From the NCBI GenBank assembly GCA_920105625.2, contig OV050030.1:151955988-152019987 (forward strand): 64,000 nt of DNA, written 5' to 3'. Source of the stretch: Clusia tigrina. Its lineage: Eukaryota > Arthropoda > Insecta > Diptera > Clusiidae. This document shows positions 36,124 through 50,307 of this stretch, in pieces. The notes beneath the pieces were generated by a model. It had not been told where the DNA came from. It worked only from the letters and a program-made list of their open reading frames with translations, and ran no database searches. Position numbers and translations under genes: made by a program. The first letter of the stretch is position 1; every line of letters begins with the position of its first letter.

Positions 36124-36599
36124 CGAATTCAGTTCTTAATTGAAATATATTTTCCGTGTATTTTTTGTATGATGTCGTTTCAACTGAACTGGATTTATTC
36201 GGACTGCATATTGGAAAAAGGGGGATTTATTCAAACTGCATGTTGGAAAATGGGTTAAGTTTTAATTTTTCAGTTGATTTTCCCACAGTTGCAGCTTACC
36301 TTTAAATGCTTGTACTTGGTCACACATTTTGGTAATGATTTGATCTTTTGCTTGAAGTTTCAAATTTAAATCGGACAAGCATAAAGTACAAATCTTGTAG
36401 CCATGATAAATTTGCAAAAATGCTTGATTTTTTGTAAATAAAAAAGGGCATATTTCTTCTTTCAAGTTCCGGAATTGCTTAAGAACTTTAGAGCTTGATA
36501 GTCAACGTACTTTAGTATAATAGTATCGACCAGAACATTCACTTTCTAATTCCTTTCAAAAAATAGAAAACTGTCGCTGATTTTAGCCCCGCAATATAT
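36124..36599 (-). pseudogene. hAT-2 transposase C-terminal half, unit 5
   Basis: Open stretch 36262-36465, as in the other units. Confidence 0.68.
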
Positions 36600-37050
36600 T
36601 TTAGCATAGCAATATAAATAAATATTTTTTTTTATATTGCTATTTCATATTTATTGTAACAACCCATAGAGACTAACAATAATATATATATCTTATATCA
36701 TAAAACTAAACAACAATGTTTCATCCTCCTTACCACTGTACGGAGAAGATTTTATTGAACACTTATTATTTTAAGAAAACACAAAAAAAATAATATTAAG
36801 TACAGAAATAAGATGATGATAAATAGATGATCGAAAATTAGGATGGTGGTAGATCTGCTCTCTTCAAACTTGATGTGGGATGGGTTGGAATTAGTTTCTT
36901 TGCTCTTATATTGGGGTGATTCATTAATTTTATTTGGTACTTCTTTTTTATTTCTGAGTGCACCTGGCCAAATAATTCTTCATCGCTAAAGTAACTTAAA
37001 AAAAAAATTAAAAATATTTTATGAATAAACTAAATAAATGTTAAATTAAA

Positions 37051-37515
37051 TTAGTTTTTATTATTGTCAATATTAGAATGAATGAACATGATTTCATTAA
37101 CAGAATCTGGATTTGAGGCGATCACACTACGTTTTTCGGAAATCAAGTGCCTAGCTTTTGAAAAGATTCTCTCAGAAGCGGCACTGCTAGCTGGAATTGA
37201 AAATATTGCGCAACTTACTTTACATAAAAACGGAAATTCATTTTGCTGTAAATGCCACCACTGAAGTACATTATAATCATCATAATAATTGACACTTATA
37301 TTCTGATAAGTGTTAATTTCGTTGCTGATTTCCTCCTGTGAGCTGTTCAACTCAACCGTTTGTACGAAATCTGTAAAAAGGCGAGCTTTCTTTGTTGGAA
37401 CAAAACATTCAGATATGTTTTGTATGTTTTGTTTTTCATCATCCTCAAAATATAATTTGTTTGCTGGAGGAAACAAAAATAAAGCAACTTTATGATAGAT
37501 TCTCAAGTTTTCCAA
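37051..37515 (-). pseudogene. hAT-3 C-terminal remnant, unit 5 (WHLQQ allele)
   Basis: His to Gln at 37246 gives WWHLQQNEF, found elsewhere only in unit 6. SERIFS is kept. The upstream segment extends to about 37715. Confidence 0.8.
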
Positions 37516-38080
37516 AACAACAGTCTTCTATCATATAATTCAACTTTTTTTTTTAATATTTTGATAACATTTACATCGGTTATATTGGGATTAAATTTTT
37601 TTTAAGTTGTTTATATGGACAAAAGTTAAATGAAGAGTTGGATAATTTTCCCCTTCAAACTCTTTTAAAGATTCTTCAAAAGGTTTTAAAATGTTAACAA
37701 TTTAAATATATTTATTTGAGATTTAGAGTATTAAATTTTTTATATAATTAAACCACTTACAGCATCCAATTCCATTTTTAGTAGCAAAAACGAAAAATCT
37801 TGTGTTATTACAACATTTAAATTGACTCAAGTGTCAACATTTAACTATTCTTTTGCGTAATGATTCATTGCATTCAGTCTATTCAGTGTTTTTAATACCG
37901 TTAGGCATGACAATACTTTGAAAGTATTGCTAATAGTGACAATGAAAGAGAGCAAACAGTACATGCATTGTGGAGAGAAGCAAATGAGTATTGACTGCTG
38001 TTGATTTTTCGTTTTAGTGTTGTTTAAATACTGATCATTTACTGTAGTGAACGCTAGCGAAAAGAGTACACTGCACCGAT

Positions 38081-38713
38081 TCACACTGTGTGTAGAGAGA
38101 AATGAATGTACTCATGCAGACCTTTATTATTTAATGGTTCTTGCATCATTGCTTGTATTGAGGTTATAAATTGTGTCATACATTGCGTTAAGGTTAAGTG
38201 CACTGCCTCTAAATTCTGCGGTTGTTTATTGATTTGTGAGTTCTCAGCTAAGTTAGATTTTAGTACATTAGGAAAAGTCATAATATATGGACCATTGTTA
38301 CCGCTGGATATGGTCTGGATTAGGTCTTAAGGGTCTGTGAATCTCTTGCTGGGCATCGATATCTCTCTTCTTGGCTCGCAAAACCCCTTCTACGTATCGG
38401 CAAATTAAGTTCCAGTTTTCTTCGTATGTTAGCATTTTTTGACCATGTTTTCAGCTGCTTGTGAACTGGTATGTCTGTCGATTTCAAATCTTTTCTCTGT
38501 CACACAAGTGAGTTTAGAATCCAGCATATTTCAGGTACGTTCATCGTAGACAAATTGGGGGGGTTTAACTTGTTTACGTATATCTGTTACTTCATTTTTT
38601 TTCGTCTAGAGCTGTTTCGTGTTCGGCAAGCAAGGCGTGGCGATTTTGGCTGAGTGCTGTGTTGGTGGATTCTCCATTAATATCTGGTTTATGGATTTTG
38701 TTTGGGTTATATT
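38081..38713 (-). pseudogene. LINE gag remnant after hAT-1, unit 5 (A8 form)
   Basis: Frame broken at the A8 run near 38602. Confidence 0.55.
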
Positions 38714-41324
38714 TAATGCTCCCAGATTTTTTTCTTAAAATACAGGAAAAACATGCGAAAATTGTTTAAAAACAGGATGTTTTTTTTCGAAAACAGGATT
38801 TTCGCAGGATTTTATTGAATTAATAAAAAACAGGTATTATTGTCAAAAAATAAGTGAAAAATACATGGTTTATGCATTGGTGGTAATTGGTATGCTTTGA
38901 TCATCAATCATTCCTTTGTCTGGATCTATTTCAATGTTCTGGGTTCCATGTACGGTATGAACTTCGTACTTTTGATTCGATTGAATCTTTCGGAGCATAT
39001 CAGGCGGGTCTTTTAGCCAACGGAAAAATTCTAAGCACGACATTTTCAAATTAACTTTGGTTGTGAGAATGGCCTTTAGAGTTTCGACATTTAAATTCGA
39101 TTTTTCCTCTGTCCACGTCTTATTCATCTCCGCAAACACTCTCTCGACAGAAGCTGTAGAACCGGGGAGACAAAGAATGTACTCAATTATTTTCGCCATT
39201 TCCTTGTTGTCACAGCTTTGGTCGTCCAAATGCTTGAATATTTCAACCCAACGCTCTGTCATTGAGCCTTTTTTCCCGATCCATTGTTTAATTTTACTGT
39301 CTGAACAATAGTTTTTCACGTAACAAAATTCTTTATGCAATTGAGCTGAATTTTCATTCGCATCGTACAACGACTTTTCATTCAATTGAGACATGGCTTC
39401 TTCTACATTTTTCCACGAAGGAATTTGACGCAGTGTGACCCATGAGTACTTTTTTAATTCCACAATTGGATTACCCCATTTTTCGAGATATTCACAAGCA
39501 TCATCTGTGAAAGATAATATACCAATTCAAATTATAATCAATGCCACAGATGTTTAGATATGGAATGAGAAACTGTTTGTAAATAATTAAATAAATTACC
39601 AAATAAGTCTTTGCATTTTGAAAATATGACACCGGTATCAAAACGATCGTCTACAAGAGCATCCATTTCGGCTTTTGTCTGTGGTGATAGGTATTCGTCC
39701 TCCTGTCGCATTTTCAAAGTAACGTTCAGCTCATCTAAATATTGAACAATTGCAACGGCCGAAGTTTCATCGCCTTCTATTTTAAGAACACATTCTGCAA
39801 AGAGTTCAGCCTTAAATATGGAGCAGAAAGGGAACAGATTGAAAAACATGTTTCAGCTACTAATTCTCTAAACCTCAAATTTGATTTACCTGTTCTTGAA
39901 CTAAGTGAAGCCAAAATTTGGACATCGGATTTCCGAAAAATTCTTTCAGCAATTTTTCTCCTTTCCTCAAACCGGTGAACAGCCTTTTCAATGGCTCATA
40001 AACTTGTAAAATACGTTTAATTGCAGGGCCATGAGCTAGAAATCGGGTCTTTGCGTATCCCAGCAACTTCAAATATTTAACACCGCACATTTCACAGAAC
40101 TCTTTTAGAGATGCAACATGAGTTGTATAAATGTAAAAATAGGAATATATTTTTACGACAATGCATTCAACATCGAACGGTAAAAAATCGCATGCATATT
40201 TCAGGGCATTGTACACAATGTGAGCCGAACAACCGATTCCAATTAAATGTGGCAGCCAAGTTTTCATTTTGTAAAATTCATTGTTGGTTCCGCCTCGCGT
40301 TTCACCCCCAAAATTCACTTTGGCATTATCTCCACAAAATGCAATGATTTTCTTCAGCAGGTCGTATGCTTCAGCTGTATTTTTAATTAAATCATTGATA
40401 ATGGTTGATGTTTCACCGTCTTCTGATGAAATTTCCAAAACTTTTTCGCAAACACCGACTGTAGGAATGAAGAATCTGACCAGAACGGGAAATATTTTTA
40501 TCGAACCATGATTTGATGCATCTACGGAAACCGAAACGAAGCTGCATTTCTTCAAATATTCAATTAGCATTTTTCGTACTTGTGGCGCAATAACATTCAA
40601 TACGATGGCCTGACATTTGGTTTGTGAACACGTAAATTTTTTCATTTGAAAACAAGAGCTAAATATTTTTGACGCACAGTCTGAAGATTTAAAACTGTGA
40701 TTCGCACTTATAACATGATATGCCCATGTTCCTTCCATTGCTGCAACTTCCAAATCAAATGAGCTTGAAAAAATTGTCAAAGCCGCCTGGTGTTTGCCTG
40801 TTTTCACATGTCGATCGATGTCAGCCTTTCCACCCGAAGCGATAGAAAATGTGCCTTTGCATTGTTTGCACCTAAGATCACTATCTGATGTGTTCGTTTC
40901 AAGAAAAGGATAACTTTTTTTAGTCTATCGTTGAAAACACATTTTCCTTTCGTTGTTTTTCCCATTTCAAAACAAAAACTTTATATAAATGCAGTAAAAC
41001 AAAAAAAATATAAGTTTGACAAGCACAACGACAATTGTTTCAATACGCTTCGATTGTTGCGAAATACATCTACGCATATATGAATGATGGAAGTTAGAGT
41101 GAGAGAACTATATGGCACACAGCAGACATACTTTCTCTGTTTATTACGCGCATTTGTTTAGCGGCCTTTACACGTTCACGTTTACTTGCAGTCATGCGTG
41201 GCGTGTTGAAGAGAATGTATATTTTACAGGATTTTCATAGGTAAATACAGGTGTGAATTTCTGGCAGGATTTCTCTTTAAAAAATAGGATAATCCTGCGA
41301 AATACAGGATAAATGGGAGCATTA
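38714..41324 (-). mobile_element. hAT-1 element, unit 5 (perfect TIRs)
   Basis: 2611 bp between GTTATATT copies at 38706-38713 and 41325-41332. The right end reads TGGGAGCATTA, the exact complement of the left TAATGCTCCCA, whereas units 1-4 have one mismatch. Confidence 0.92.
38870..40965 (-). pseudogene. hAT-1 transposase, unit 5
   Basis: All three exons open after the shared A7 frameshift. Private substitutions are Leu to His in FLAHGP (exon 1, near 40032) and Phe to Leu in KDLFG at the end of exon 2. Glu is present in ASVERVF. Confidence 0.82.
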
Positions 41325-41332
41325 GTTATATT

Positions 41333-41657
41333 CCTTATTTTTTAACGGACTTAATTTACGCTTTATATTTATATAGCGATCCATGCCAGTCTGAATTGCC
41401 CTGCTACACGGTTTTTTATTTAGTTTCATATTACCTCATAGAGCGTTATTGCCAGCTGTAGGAGGAGATAATGAGTTAGCGCGTTGGGGCTGAATAACAT
41501 AATTTATTGAGAGCATGCTAATTGCTTTGCTATTTAGTGTGTGCTGAGCTTTCGTCATCGAACATTCGGGAGACTGTTCAAGCAACAAATTGTATGTTTT
41601 GTCGGACAGCATCATATCTTTGTTTACATTACACGATGCGATGGTTGGAGAGAGCAT
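41333..41657 (-). pseudogene. LINE gag N-terminal part, unit 5
   Basis: As in unit 1, with MDRYINIKRK from 41384. Confidence 0.5.
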
Positions 41658-41894
41658 AATGTGCTCATAAGCAAGCTCTTGCAGCTGGTCTTAGTTTACA
41701 GTTTATGTTTGTGTATATATGTTTTTACTATTGCTAATGCTTACTTACTGGAAAATATTACTGTCCCAACACCTTTTGTTAATATTTTTATTTTACTTTA
41801 TCGAGTCTCTGTTTCTCATTTGGGCATATGTATGTATGTGGATTGCCCTATTTCGTTTTTCACCTTTTTAACACTTAACTTACTAGATTTTACA

Positions 41895-42550
41895 ATATTT
41901 TTGATGGTTGTAAATACGTTTTCCATTTTTATGACTTTTGTACATAGCAATTCTGGATTAAAAATGCAATGCGTATGATGAGTCTTGAAGTCTTGACGAA
42001 GCTCACTTATCTTTTTTTACAGTAATGCAACAAATCCATTAGTTTTTACAGTCATTGCAGGAGCTCCATCTTTTGCCACAGAAGTTTATTTTAGCAAAGG
42101 TAAATTATATTTTTCTAAAAGTTCATATACACCATTAAATATGTCTTCTCCTGTAGTAGTGTCATGCAAAGTAACTACATCCAAGAATTCCTCAAAAATG
42201 TTGAAATCGTCGTCAGAAAACATGAATAAATGCAGTTTACTGAGCTACACCCCCGATATCTGTATTCTCATCACAAATAATAGAAAAAGTTGAAAGTCAT
42301 GAGATTTTTTTGAGACAGAAGTTGTTTGAAAAGCCTTGACACTTTCAGGAGAAATTATTTATGCAGTTTTAATAATGCAAATCTTAATAAAATCACCTTC
42401 AGTAATAGATTTCGAATTTTTAGCTATTAATTCAGATAAAACTTAGCTTGGATGCCAAACCGTTTCACTTTCATACAATACATTTGAAAATATCAACTGT
42501 GGCTTTTTGAGTCCTAACTTGAACTGTTTCAACATTTCTTCTCTAATTAT
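41895..42550 (-). pseudogene. hAT-2 transposase N-terminal half, unit 5/6 junction
   Basis: DGAPAM form. Confidence 0.74.
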
Positions 42551-42994
42551 TGCTATTTACACACTTAATATTAGGCTTAAAGTTTACTTATTACAATTTG
42601 CACATAATATAAAAATATATTGATCACTTTATTACTTTTTAATCACAATTACAAATACTGCTGCTTCGAGTAAAATGCGCGATGTACATACGGTTACGAT
42701 TGCTTTTCAACTGTTGTCGACTTTAAATTGCTTCAGCTTATATACCTTTCGAATGGCTGAAGTAGAAAATTCTATACTATTAAAGAAGTTTCTAGATCAT
42801 TCTCACATATTATATAGACACCTCGAAGAGGGTTCTTGAGTAAGCTTTTATTTTCGAGAACATTCTGTACACCATTATCCACACCACGAAAGAAGTTTTT
42901 ATCTGCATGGATTGTGTCTTGACTTAGATACATAGGGTTGTACACTCATTCTCAAACTCCAGATGGGATCCTAATAGTGTGCAATCACGTTTCA
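42551..42994 (-). mobile_element. Ty3/gypsy 3' LTR, unit 6
   Basis: 444 bp, B-class. Confidence 0.6.
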
Positions 42995-43005
42995 CTGCCC
43001 TCCGC

Positions 43006-44504
43006 TTAATCTTGTTCGTCCCGAACAAGGATAGTACTGCAACTTATATAAGGAGATGCCTCTCCAGATGAACGGCTTTCATTCAGCTCCTCACATTTCT
43101 CGCCAACTGGATGCGGTATACTACAACGTTGATCCCCTTAATCACCTTGTAAGGACCTTCCCAGTCTGTTTGAAGCTTTGGCGATAATCCCTTGTTCCTT
43201 TGCGGATTATGAAGCATATCTAGCTGCCCTTCTTGAAATTCCTTGGAATTTGCTCGTACATGATATCTGGCTTTAATTTTATCACCCATCAGTTGTGTGC
43301 TTTTTCTGATGATTCCATGACTTTCATTCAAATGTCTTCGTTTGTCAGCTACATAACTGCTACATGAAACTTCCGTAGATGAGTAGGCACCGAATTTCAG
43401 ATCTGCAGGTAATCTTATATCACAACCAAAAATAGTTTAGCTGGTGTTGTATATGTTGTATCGTGAGTTGCCGATTGGTATGCCATTAGGTACAGGGGTA
43501 TGTGTTGGTCCCAATCTTTCTGGTTTCTGTCCACGACTTTCCTTAAGTGTTCCTCAAGCGTACAATTAAATTTTTCAACCATTTTATTAGATTGCGGGTG
43601 CAAAGCATTTGTGCGAGTTTGGCGTATGCCTCATTTCCCTGAATATCGTTGACTCGAAATTTCTGCCTTGATCCAAGTGAAACTCAAGGGGAGCACCGAA
43701 TCTGCAGACTCAATTATTGATAAATGCATCTGCAACGGTCTTAGCTTCTTGATCGGGGATGGGATATACTTCTGGCCATTTACTAAAATAGTCGATTACG
43801 ACGAGAACATATTTGTTGCCGGAATCACTAATTGGAAACGGACCCGCGATGTCCATTGCAATACGCTCAAATGGCGCGCCCACATTGTATAAATGCATTT
43901 TCCCCTGACTGCGACGGCTCGGTCCCTTGGTAGCTGTACACTTTTCAGTCAACTACAGATTGCTGGCAACCCTAATTGTCCTCCGCTTGGCCCACTATGG
44001 TATTCCTGGAGATTTTCGGTTATACTTGCCTTGGGTACCACAATCAAGTTCTTCATGGTTTTTACATCTTCGCTCTCCCACGTGCGGAATAGGCATCCAT
44101 TTTGCAACTGTAAGCTATTCCATTGAGCCCAATATGCTTTAGTTATGAGACTTTAGATTGAGATTTCATTCCATTCTGGTCGTTTTCCTTCTTTCTTACT
44201 TGACACGATTTTTGCCAATTCTGGGTCATTTCGTTGTTCTCCTTTTATTTTCTCTGCTGCCCATTCTTCGTTTGGTGAAACAACCTTTCAGCGGACATTG
44301 ACTACTCCTTCTTTCCCTTCAGCTTTAGAACAGTGCTTACATTCCACATTGCAAGGACGTCGTGATAATGCATCAGCATTCCCGTGGCTACCGCCTCTGC
44401 TATCTTCTATTGTGAAATCGTAGCTTTGGAGTCTCTCAATCCATCTCGCCAACTGACCTACGGGATTTTTGAACTGTAATAGCCAGCGAAAATAATGAAA
44501 AGTT
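43006..44504 (-). pseudogene. Ty3/gypsy pol remnant, unit 6
   Basis: Follows a B-class LTR but is A-class (VYRIQ) and shares unit 5's base near 44158, placing a class switch between about 42.99 and 43.1 kb. Confidence 0.85.
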
Positions 44505-44538
44505 ACCCTCCAAAGAATTAAAATAACGATTCTACTAT

Positions 44539-45014
44539 CGAATTCAGTTCTTAATTGAAATATATTTTCCGTGTATTTTTTGTATGATGTCGTTTCAACT
44601 GAACTGGATTTATTCGGACTGCATATTGGAAAAAGGGGGATTTATTCAAACTGCATGTTGGAAAATGGGTTAAGTTTTAATTTTTCAGTTGATTTTCCCA
44701 CAGTTGCAGCTTACCTTTAAATGCTTGTACTTGGTCACACATTTTGGTAATGATTTGATCTTTTGCTTGAAGTTTCAAATTTAAATCGGACAAGCATAAA
44801 GTACAAATCTTGTAGCCATGATAAATTTGCAAAAATGCTTGATTTTTTGTAAATAAAAAAGGGCATATTTCTTCTTTCAAGTTCCGGAATTGCTTAAGAA
44901 CTTTAGAGCTTGATAGTCAACGTACTTTAGTATAATAGTATCGACCAGAACATTCACTTTCTAATTCCTTTCAAAAAATAGAAAACTGTCGCTGATTTTA
45001 GCCCCGCAATATAT
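44539..45014 (-). pseudogene. hAT-2 transposase C-terminal half, unit 6
   Basis: Open stretch 44677-44880, as in the other units. Confidence 0.68.
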
Positions 45015-45465
45015 TTTAGCATAGCAATATAAATAAATATTTTTTTTTATATTGCTATTTCATATTTATTGTAACAACCCATAGAGACTAACAATAATAT
45101 ATATATCTTATATCATAAAACTAAACAACAATGTTTCATCCTCCTTACCACTGTACGGAGAAGATTTTATTGAACACTTATTATTTTAAGAAAACACAAA
45201 AAAAATAATATTAAGTACAGAAATAAGATGATGATAAATAGATGATCGAAAATTAGGATGGTGGTAGATCTGCTCTCTTCAAACTTGATGTGGGATGGGT
45301 TGGAATTAGTTTCTTTGCTCTTATATTGGGGTGATTCATTAATTTTATTTGGTACTTCTTTTTTATTTCTGAGTGCACCTGGCCAAATAATTCTTCATCG
45401 CTAAAGTAACTTAAAAAAAAAATTAAAAATATTTTATGAATAAACTAAATAAATGTTAAATTAAA

Positions 45466-45930
45466 TTAGTTTTTATTATTGTCAATATTAGAATGAATGA
45501 ACATGATTTCATTAACAGAATCTGGATTTGAGGCGATCACACTACGTTTTTCGGAAATCAAGTGCCTAGCTTTTGAAAAGATTCTCTCAGAAGCGGCACT
45601 GCTAGCTGGAATTGAAAATATTGCGCAACTTACTTTACATAAAAACGGAAATTCATTTTGCTGTAAATGCCACCACTGAAGTACATTATAATCATCATAA
45701 TAATTGACACTTATATTCTGATAAGTGTTAATTTCGTTGCTGATTTCCTCCTGTGAGCTGTTCAACTCAACCGTTTGTACGAAATCTGTAAAAAGGCGAG
45801 CTTTCTTTGTTGGAACAAAACATTCAGATATGTTTTGTATGTTTTGTTTTTCATCATCCTCAAAATATAATTTGTTTGCTGGAGGAAACAAAAATAAAGC
45901 AACTTTATGATAGATTCTCAAGTTTTCCAA
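45466..45930 (-). pseudogene. hAT-3 C-terminal remnant, unit 6 (WHLQQ allele)
   Basis: Shares the His-to-Gln change at 45661 with unit 5 only. The upstream segment extends to about 46130, where B-class bases begin. Confidence 0.8.
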
Positions 45931-46495
45931 AACAACAGTCTTCTATCATATAATTCAACTTTTTTTTTTAATATTTTGATAACATTTACATCGGTTATAT
46001 TGGGATTAAATTTTTTTTAAGTTGTTTATATGGACAAAAGTTAAATGAAGAGTTGGATAATTTTCCCCTTCAAACTCTTTTAAAGATTCTTCAAAAGGTT
46101 TTAAAATGTTAACAATTTAAATGTATTTATTTGAGATTTAGAGTATTAAATTTTTTATATAATTAAACAACTTACTGCATCCAATTCCATTTTTAGTAGC
46201 AAAAACGAAAAATCTTGTGTTAGTACAACATTTAAATTGACTCAAGTGTCAACATTTAACTATTCTTTTGCGTAATGATTCATTGCATTCAGTCTATTCA
46301 GTGTTTTTAATACCGTTAGGCATGACAATACTTTGAAAGTATTGCTAATAGTGACAATGAAAGAGAGCAAACAGTACATGCATTGTGGAGAGAAGCAAAT
46401 GAGTATTGACTGCTGTTGATTTTTCGTTTTAGTGTTGTTTAAATACTGATCATTTACTGTAGTGAACGCTAGCGAAAAGAGTACACTGCACCGAT

Positions 46496-47127
46496 TCACA
46501 CTGTGTGTAGAGAGAAATGAATGTACTCATGCAGACCTTTATTATTTAATGGTTCTTGCATCATTGCTTGTATTGAGGTTATAAATTGTGTCATACATTG
46601 CGTTAAGGTTAAGTGCACTGCCTCTAAATTCTGCGGTTGTTTATTGATTTGTGAGTTCTCAGCTAAGTTAGATTTTAGTACATTAGGAAAAGTCATAATA
46701 TATGGACCATTGTTACCGCTGGATATGGTCTGGATTAGGTCTTAAGGGTCTGTGAATCTCTTGCTGGGCATCGATATCTCTCTTCTTGGCTCGCAAAACC
46801 CCTTCTACGTATCGGCAAATTAAGTTCCAGTTTTCTTCGTATGTTAGCATTTTTTGACCATGTTTTCAGCTGCTTGTGAACTGGTATGTCTGTCGATTTC
46901 AAATCTTTTCTCTGTCACACAAGTGAGTTTAGAATCCAGCATATTTCAGGTACGTTCATCGTAGACAAATTGGGGGGGTTTAACTTGTTTACGTATATCT
47001 GTTACTTCATTTTTTTCGTCTAGAGCTGTTTCGTGTTCGGCAAGCAAGGCGTGGCGATTTTGGCTGAGTGCTGTGTTGGTGGATTCTCCATTAATATCTG
47101 GTTTATGGATTTTGTTTGGGTTATATT
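46496..47127 (-). pseudogene. LINE gag remnant after hAT-1, unit 6 (A7 form, mosaic)
   Basis: A7 run as in the B class, but A-class bases on both sides (near 46890 and 47141). Confidence 0.55.
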
Positions 47128-49737
47128 TAATGCTCCCAGATTTTTTTCTTAAAATACAGGAAAAACATGCGAAAATTGTTTAAAAACAGGATGTTTTTTT
47201 TCGAAAACAGGATTTTCGCAGGATTTTATTGAATTAATAAAAAACAGGTATTATTGTCAAAAAATAAGTGAAAAATACATGGTTTATTCATTGGTGGTAA
47301 TTGGTATGCTTTGATCATCAATCATTCCTTTGTCTGGATCTATTTCAATGTTCTGGGTTCCATGTACGGTATGAACTTCGTACTTTTGATTCGATTGAAT
47401 CTTTCGGAGCATATCAGGCGGGTCTTTTAGCCAACGGAAAAATTCTAAGCACGACATTTTCAAATTAACTTTGGTTGTGAGAATGGCCTTTAGAGTTTCG
47501 ACATTTAAATTCGATTTTTCCTCTGTCCACGTCTTATTCATCTCCGCAAACACTCTCTTGACAGAAGCTGTAGAACCGGGGAGACAAAGAATGTACTCAA
47601 TTATTTTCGCCATTTCCTTGTTGTCACAGCTTTGGTCGTCCAAATGCTTGAATATTTCAACCCAACGCTCTGTCATTGAGCCTTTTTTCCCGATCCATTG
47701 TTTAATTTTACTGTCTGAACAATAGTTTTTCACGTAACAAAATTCTTTATGCAATTGAGCTGAATTTTCATTCGCATCGTACAACGACTTTTCATTCAAT
47801 TGAGACATGGCTTCTTCTACATTTTTCCACGAAGGAATTTGACGCAGTGTGACCCATGAGTACTTTTTTAATTCCACAATTGGATTACCCCATTTTTCGA
47901 GATATTCACAAGCATCATCTGTGAAAGATAATATACCAATTCAAATTATAATCAATGCCACAGATGTTTAGATATGGAATGAGAAACTGTTTGTAAATAA
48001 TTAAATAAATTACCAAAAAAGTCTTTGCATTTTGAAAATATGACACCGGTATCAAAACGATCGTCTACAAGAGCATCCATTTCGGCTTTTGTCTGTGGTG
48101 ATAGGTATTCGTCCTCCTGTCGCATTTTCAAAGTAATGTTCAGCTCATCTAAATATTGAACAATTGCAACGGCCGAAGTTTCATCGCCTTCTATTTTAAG
48201 AACACATTCTGCAAAGAGTTCAGCCTTAAATATGGAGCAGAAAGGAACAGATTGAAAAACATGTTTCAGCTACTAAATCTCTAAACCTCAAATTTGATTT
48301 ACCTGTTCTTGAACTAAATGAAGCCAAAATTTGGACATCGGATTTCCGAAAAATTCTTTCAGCACTTTTTCTCCTTTCCTCAAACCGGTGAACAGCCTTT
48401 TCAATGGCTCATAAACTTGTAAAATACGTTTAATTGCAGGGCCAAGAGCTAGAAACCGGGTCTTTGCGTATCCCAGCAACTTCAAATATTTAACACCGCA
48501 CATTTCACAGAACTCTTTTAGAGATGCAACATGAGTTGTATAAATGTAAAAATAGGAATATATTTTTACGACAATGCATTCAACATCGAAGGGTAAAACA
48601 TCGCATGCATATTTCAGGGCATTGTACACAATGTGAGCCGAACAACCGATTCCAATTAAATGTGGCAGCCAAGTTTTCATTTTGTAAAATTCATTGTTGG
48701 TTCCGTCTCGCGTTTCACCCCCAAAATTCACTTTGGCATTATCTCCACAAAATGCAATGATTTTCTTCAGCAGGTCGTATGCTTCAGCTGTATTTTTAAT
48801 TAAATCATTGATAATGGTTGATGTTTCACCGTCTTCTGATGAAATTTCCAAAACTTTTACGCAAACACCGACTGTAGGAATGAAGGATCTGACCAGAACG
48901 GGAAATATTTTTATCGAACCATGATTTGATGCATCTACGGAAACCGAAACGAAGCTGCATTTCTTCAAATATTCAATTAGCATTTTTCGTACTTGTGGCG
49001 CAATAACATTCAATACGATGGCCTGACATTTGGTTTGTGAACACGTAAACTTTTTCATTTGAAAACAAGAGCGAAATATTTTTGACGCACAGTCTGAAGA
49101 TTTAAAACTGTGATTCGCACTTATAACATGATATGCCCATGTTCCTTCCATTGCTGCAACTTCCAAATCAAATGAGCTTGAAAAAATTGTCAAAGCCGCC
49201 TGGTGTTTGCCTGTTTTCACATGTCGATCGATGTCAGCCTTTCCACCCGAAGCGATAGAAAATGTGCCTTTGCATTGTTTGCACCTAAGATCACTATCTG
49301 ATGTGTTCGTTTCAAGAAAAGGATAACTTTTTTTAGTCTATCGTTGAAAACACATTTTCCTTTCGTTGTTTTTCCCATTTCAAAACAAAAACTTTATATA
49401 AATGCAGTAAAACAAAAAAAATATAAGTTTGACAAGCACAACGACAATTGTTTCAATACGCTTCGATTGTTGCGAAATACATCTACGCATATATGAATGA
49501 TGGAAGTTAGAGTGAGAGAACTATATGGCACACAGCAGACATACTTTCTCTGTTTATTACGCGCATTTGTTTAGCGGCCTTTACACGTTCACGTTTACTT
49601 GCAGTCATGCGTGGCGTGTTGAAGAGAATGTATATTTTACAGGATTTTCATAGGTAAATACAGGTGTGAATTTCTGGCAGGATTTCTCTTTAAAAAATAG
49701 GATAATCCTGCGAAATACAGGATAAATGGGAGCATTA
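47128..49737 (-). mobile_element. hAT-1 element, unit 6 (perfect TIRs)
   Basis: 2610 bp between GTTATATT copies at 47120-47127 and 49738-49745. Right end TGGGAGCATTA, as in units 5 and 7. Confidence 0.92.
47284..49378 (-). pseudogene. hAT-1 transposase, unit 6 (mosaic B with A exon 2)
   Basis: Exon 3 has Lys (ASVKRVF) and exon 1 is B-class, but exon 2 carries neither the 2-bp deletion nor the B-class Val-to-Gly base. The A7 frameshift is shared. Confidence 0.82.
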
Positions 49738-49745
49738 GTTATATT

Positions 49746-50070
49746 CCTTATTTTTTAACGGACTTAATTTACGCTTTATATTTATATAGCGATCCATGCC
49801 AGTCTGAATTGCCCTGCTACACGGTTTTTTATTTAGTTTCATATTACCTCATAGAGCGTTATTGCCAGCTGTAGGAGGAGATAATGAGTTAGCGCGTTGG
49901 GGCTGAATAACATAATTTATTGAGAGCATGCTAATTGCTTTGCTATTTAGTGTGTGCTGAGCTTTCGTCATCGAACATTCGGGAGACTGTTCAAGCAACA
50001 AATTGTATGTTTTGTCGGACAGCATCATATCTTTGTTTACATTACACGATGCGATGGTTGGAGAGAGCAT
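49746..50070 (-). pseudogene. LINE gag N-terminal part, unit 6
   Basis: As in unit 1, with MDRYINIKRK from 49797. Confidence 0.5.
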
Positions 50071-50307
50071 AATGTGCTCATAAGCAAGCTCTTGCAGCTG
50101 GTCTTAGTTTACAGTTTATGTTTGTGTATATATGTTTTTACTATTGCTAATGCTTACTTACTGGAAAATATTACTGTCCCAACACCTTTTGTTAATATTT
50201 TTATTTTACTTTATCGAGTCTCTGTTTCTCATTTGGGCATATGTATGTATGTGGATTGCCCTATTTCGTTTTTCACCTTTTTAACACTTAACTTACTAGA
50301 TTTTACA

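Larger units (their letters stand above)
25212..42008. repeat. Higher-order repeat dimer 2 (units 4+5, B-A)
   Basis: 16,797 bp. Features lie 16,797-16,798 bp after those of dimer 1 (for example 9488 to 26286, and 17870 to 34668), including class-specific indels. Confidence 0.88.
33623..42008. repeat. Tandem array unit 5 (A variant)
   Basis: 8386 bp, the dimer-spaced partner of unit 3. It differs by a His-to-Gln change in hAT-3 (37246), shared only with unit 6, a Leu-to-His change in hAT-1 exon 1 (near 40032), and a right hAT-1 terminus now perfectly complementary to the left one. Confidence 0.95.
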
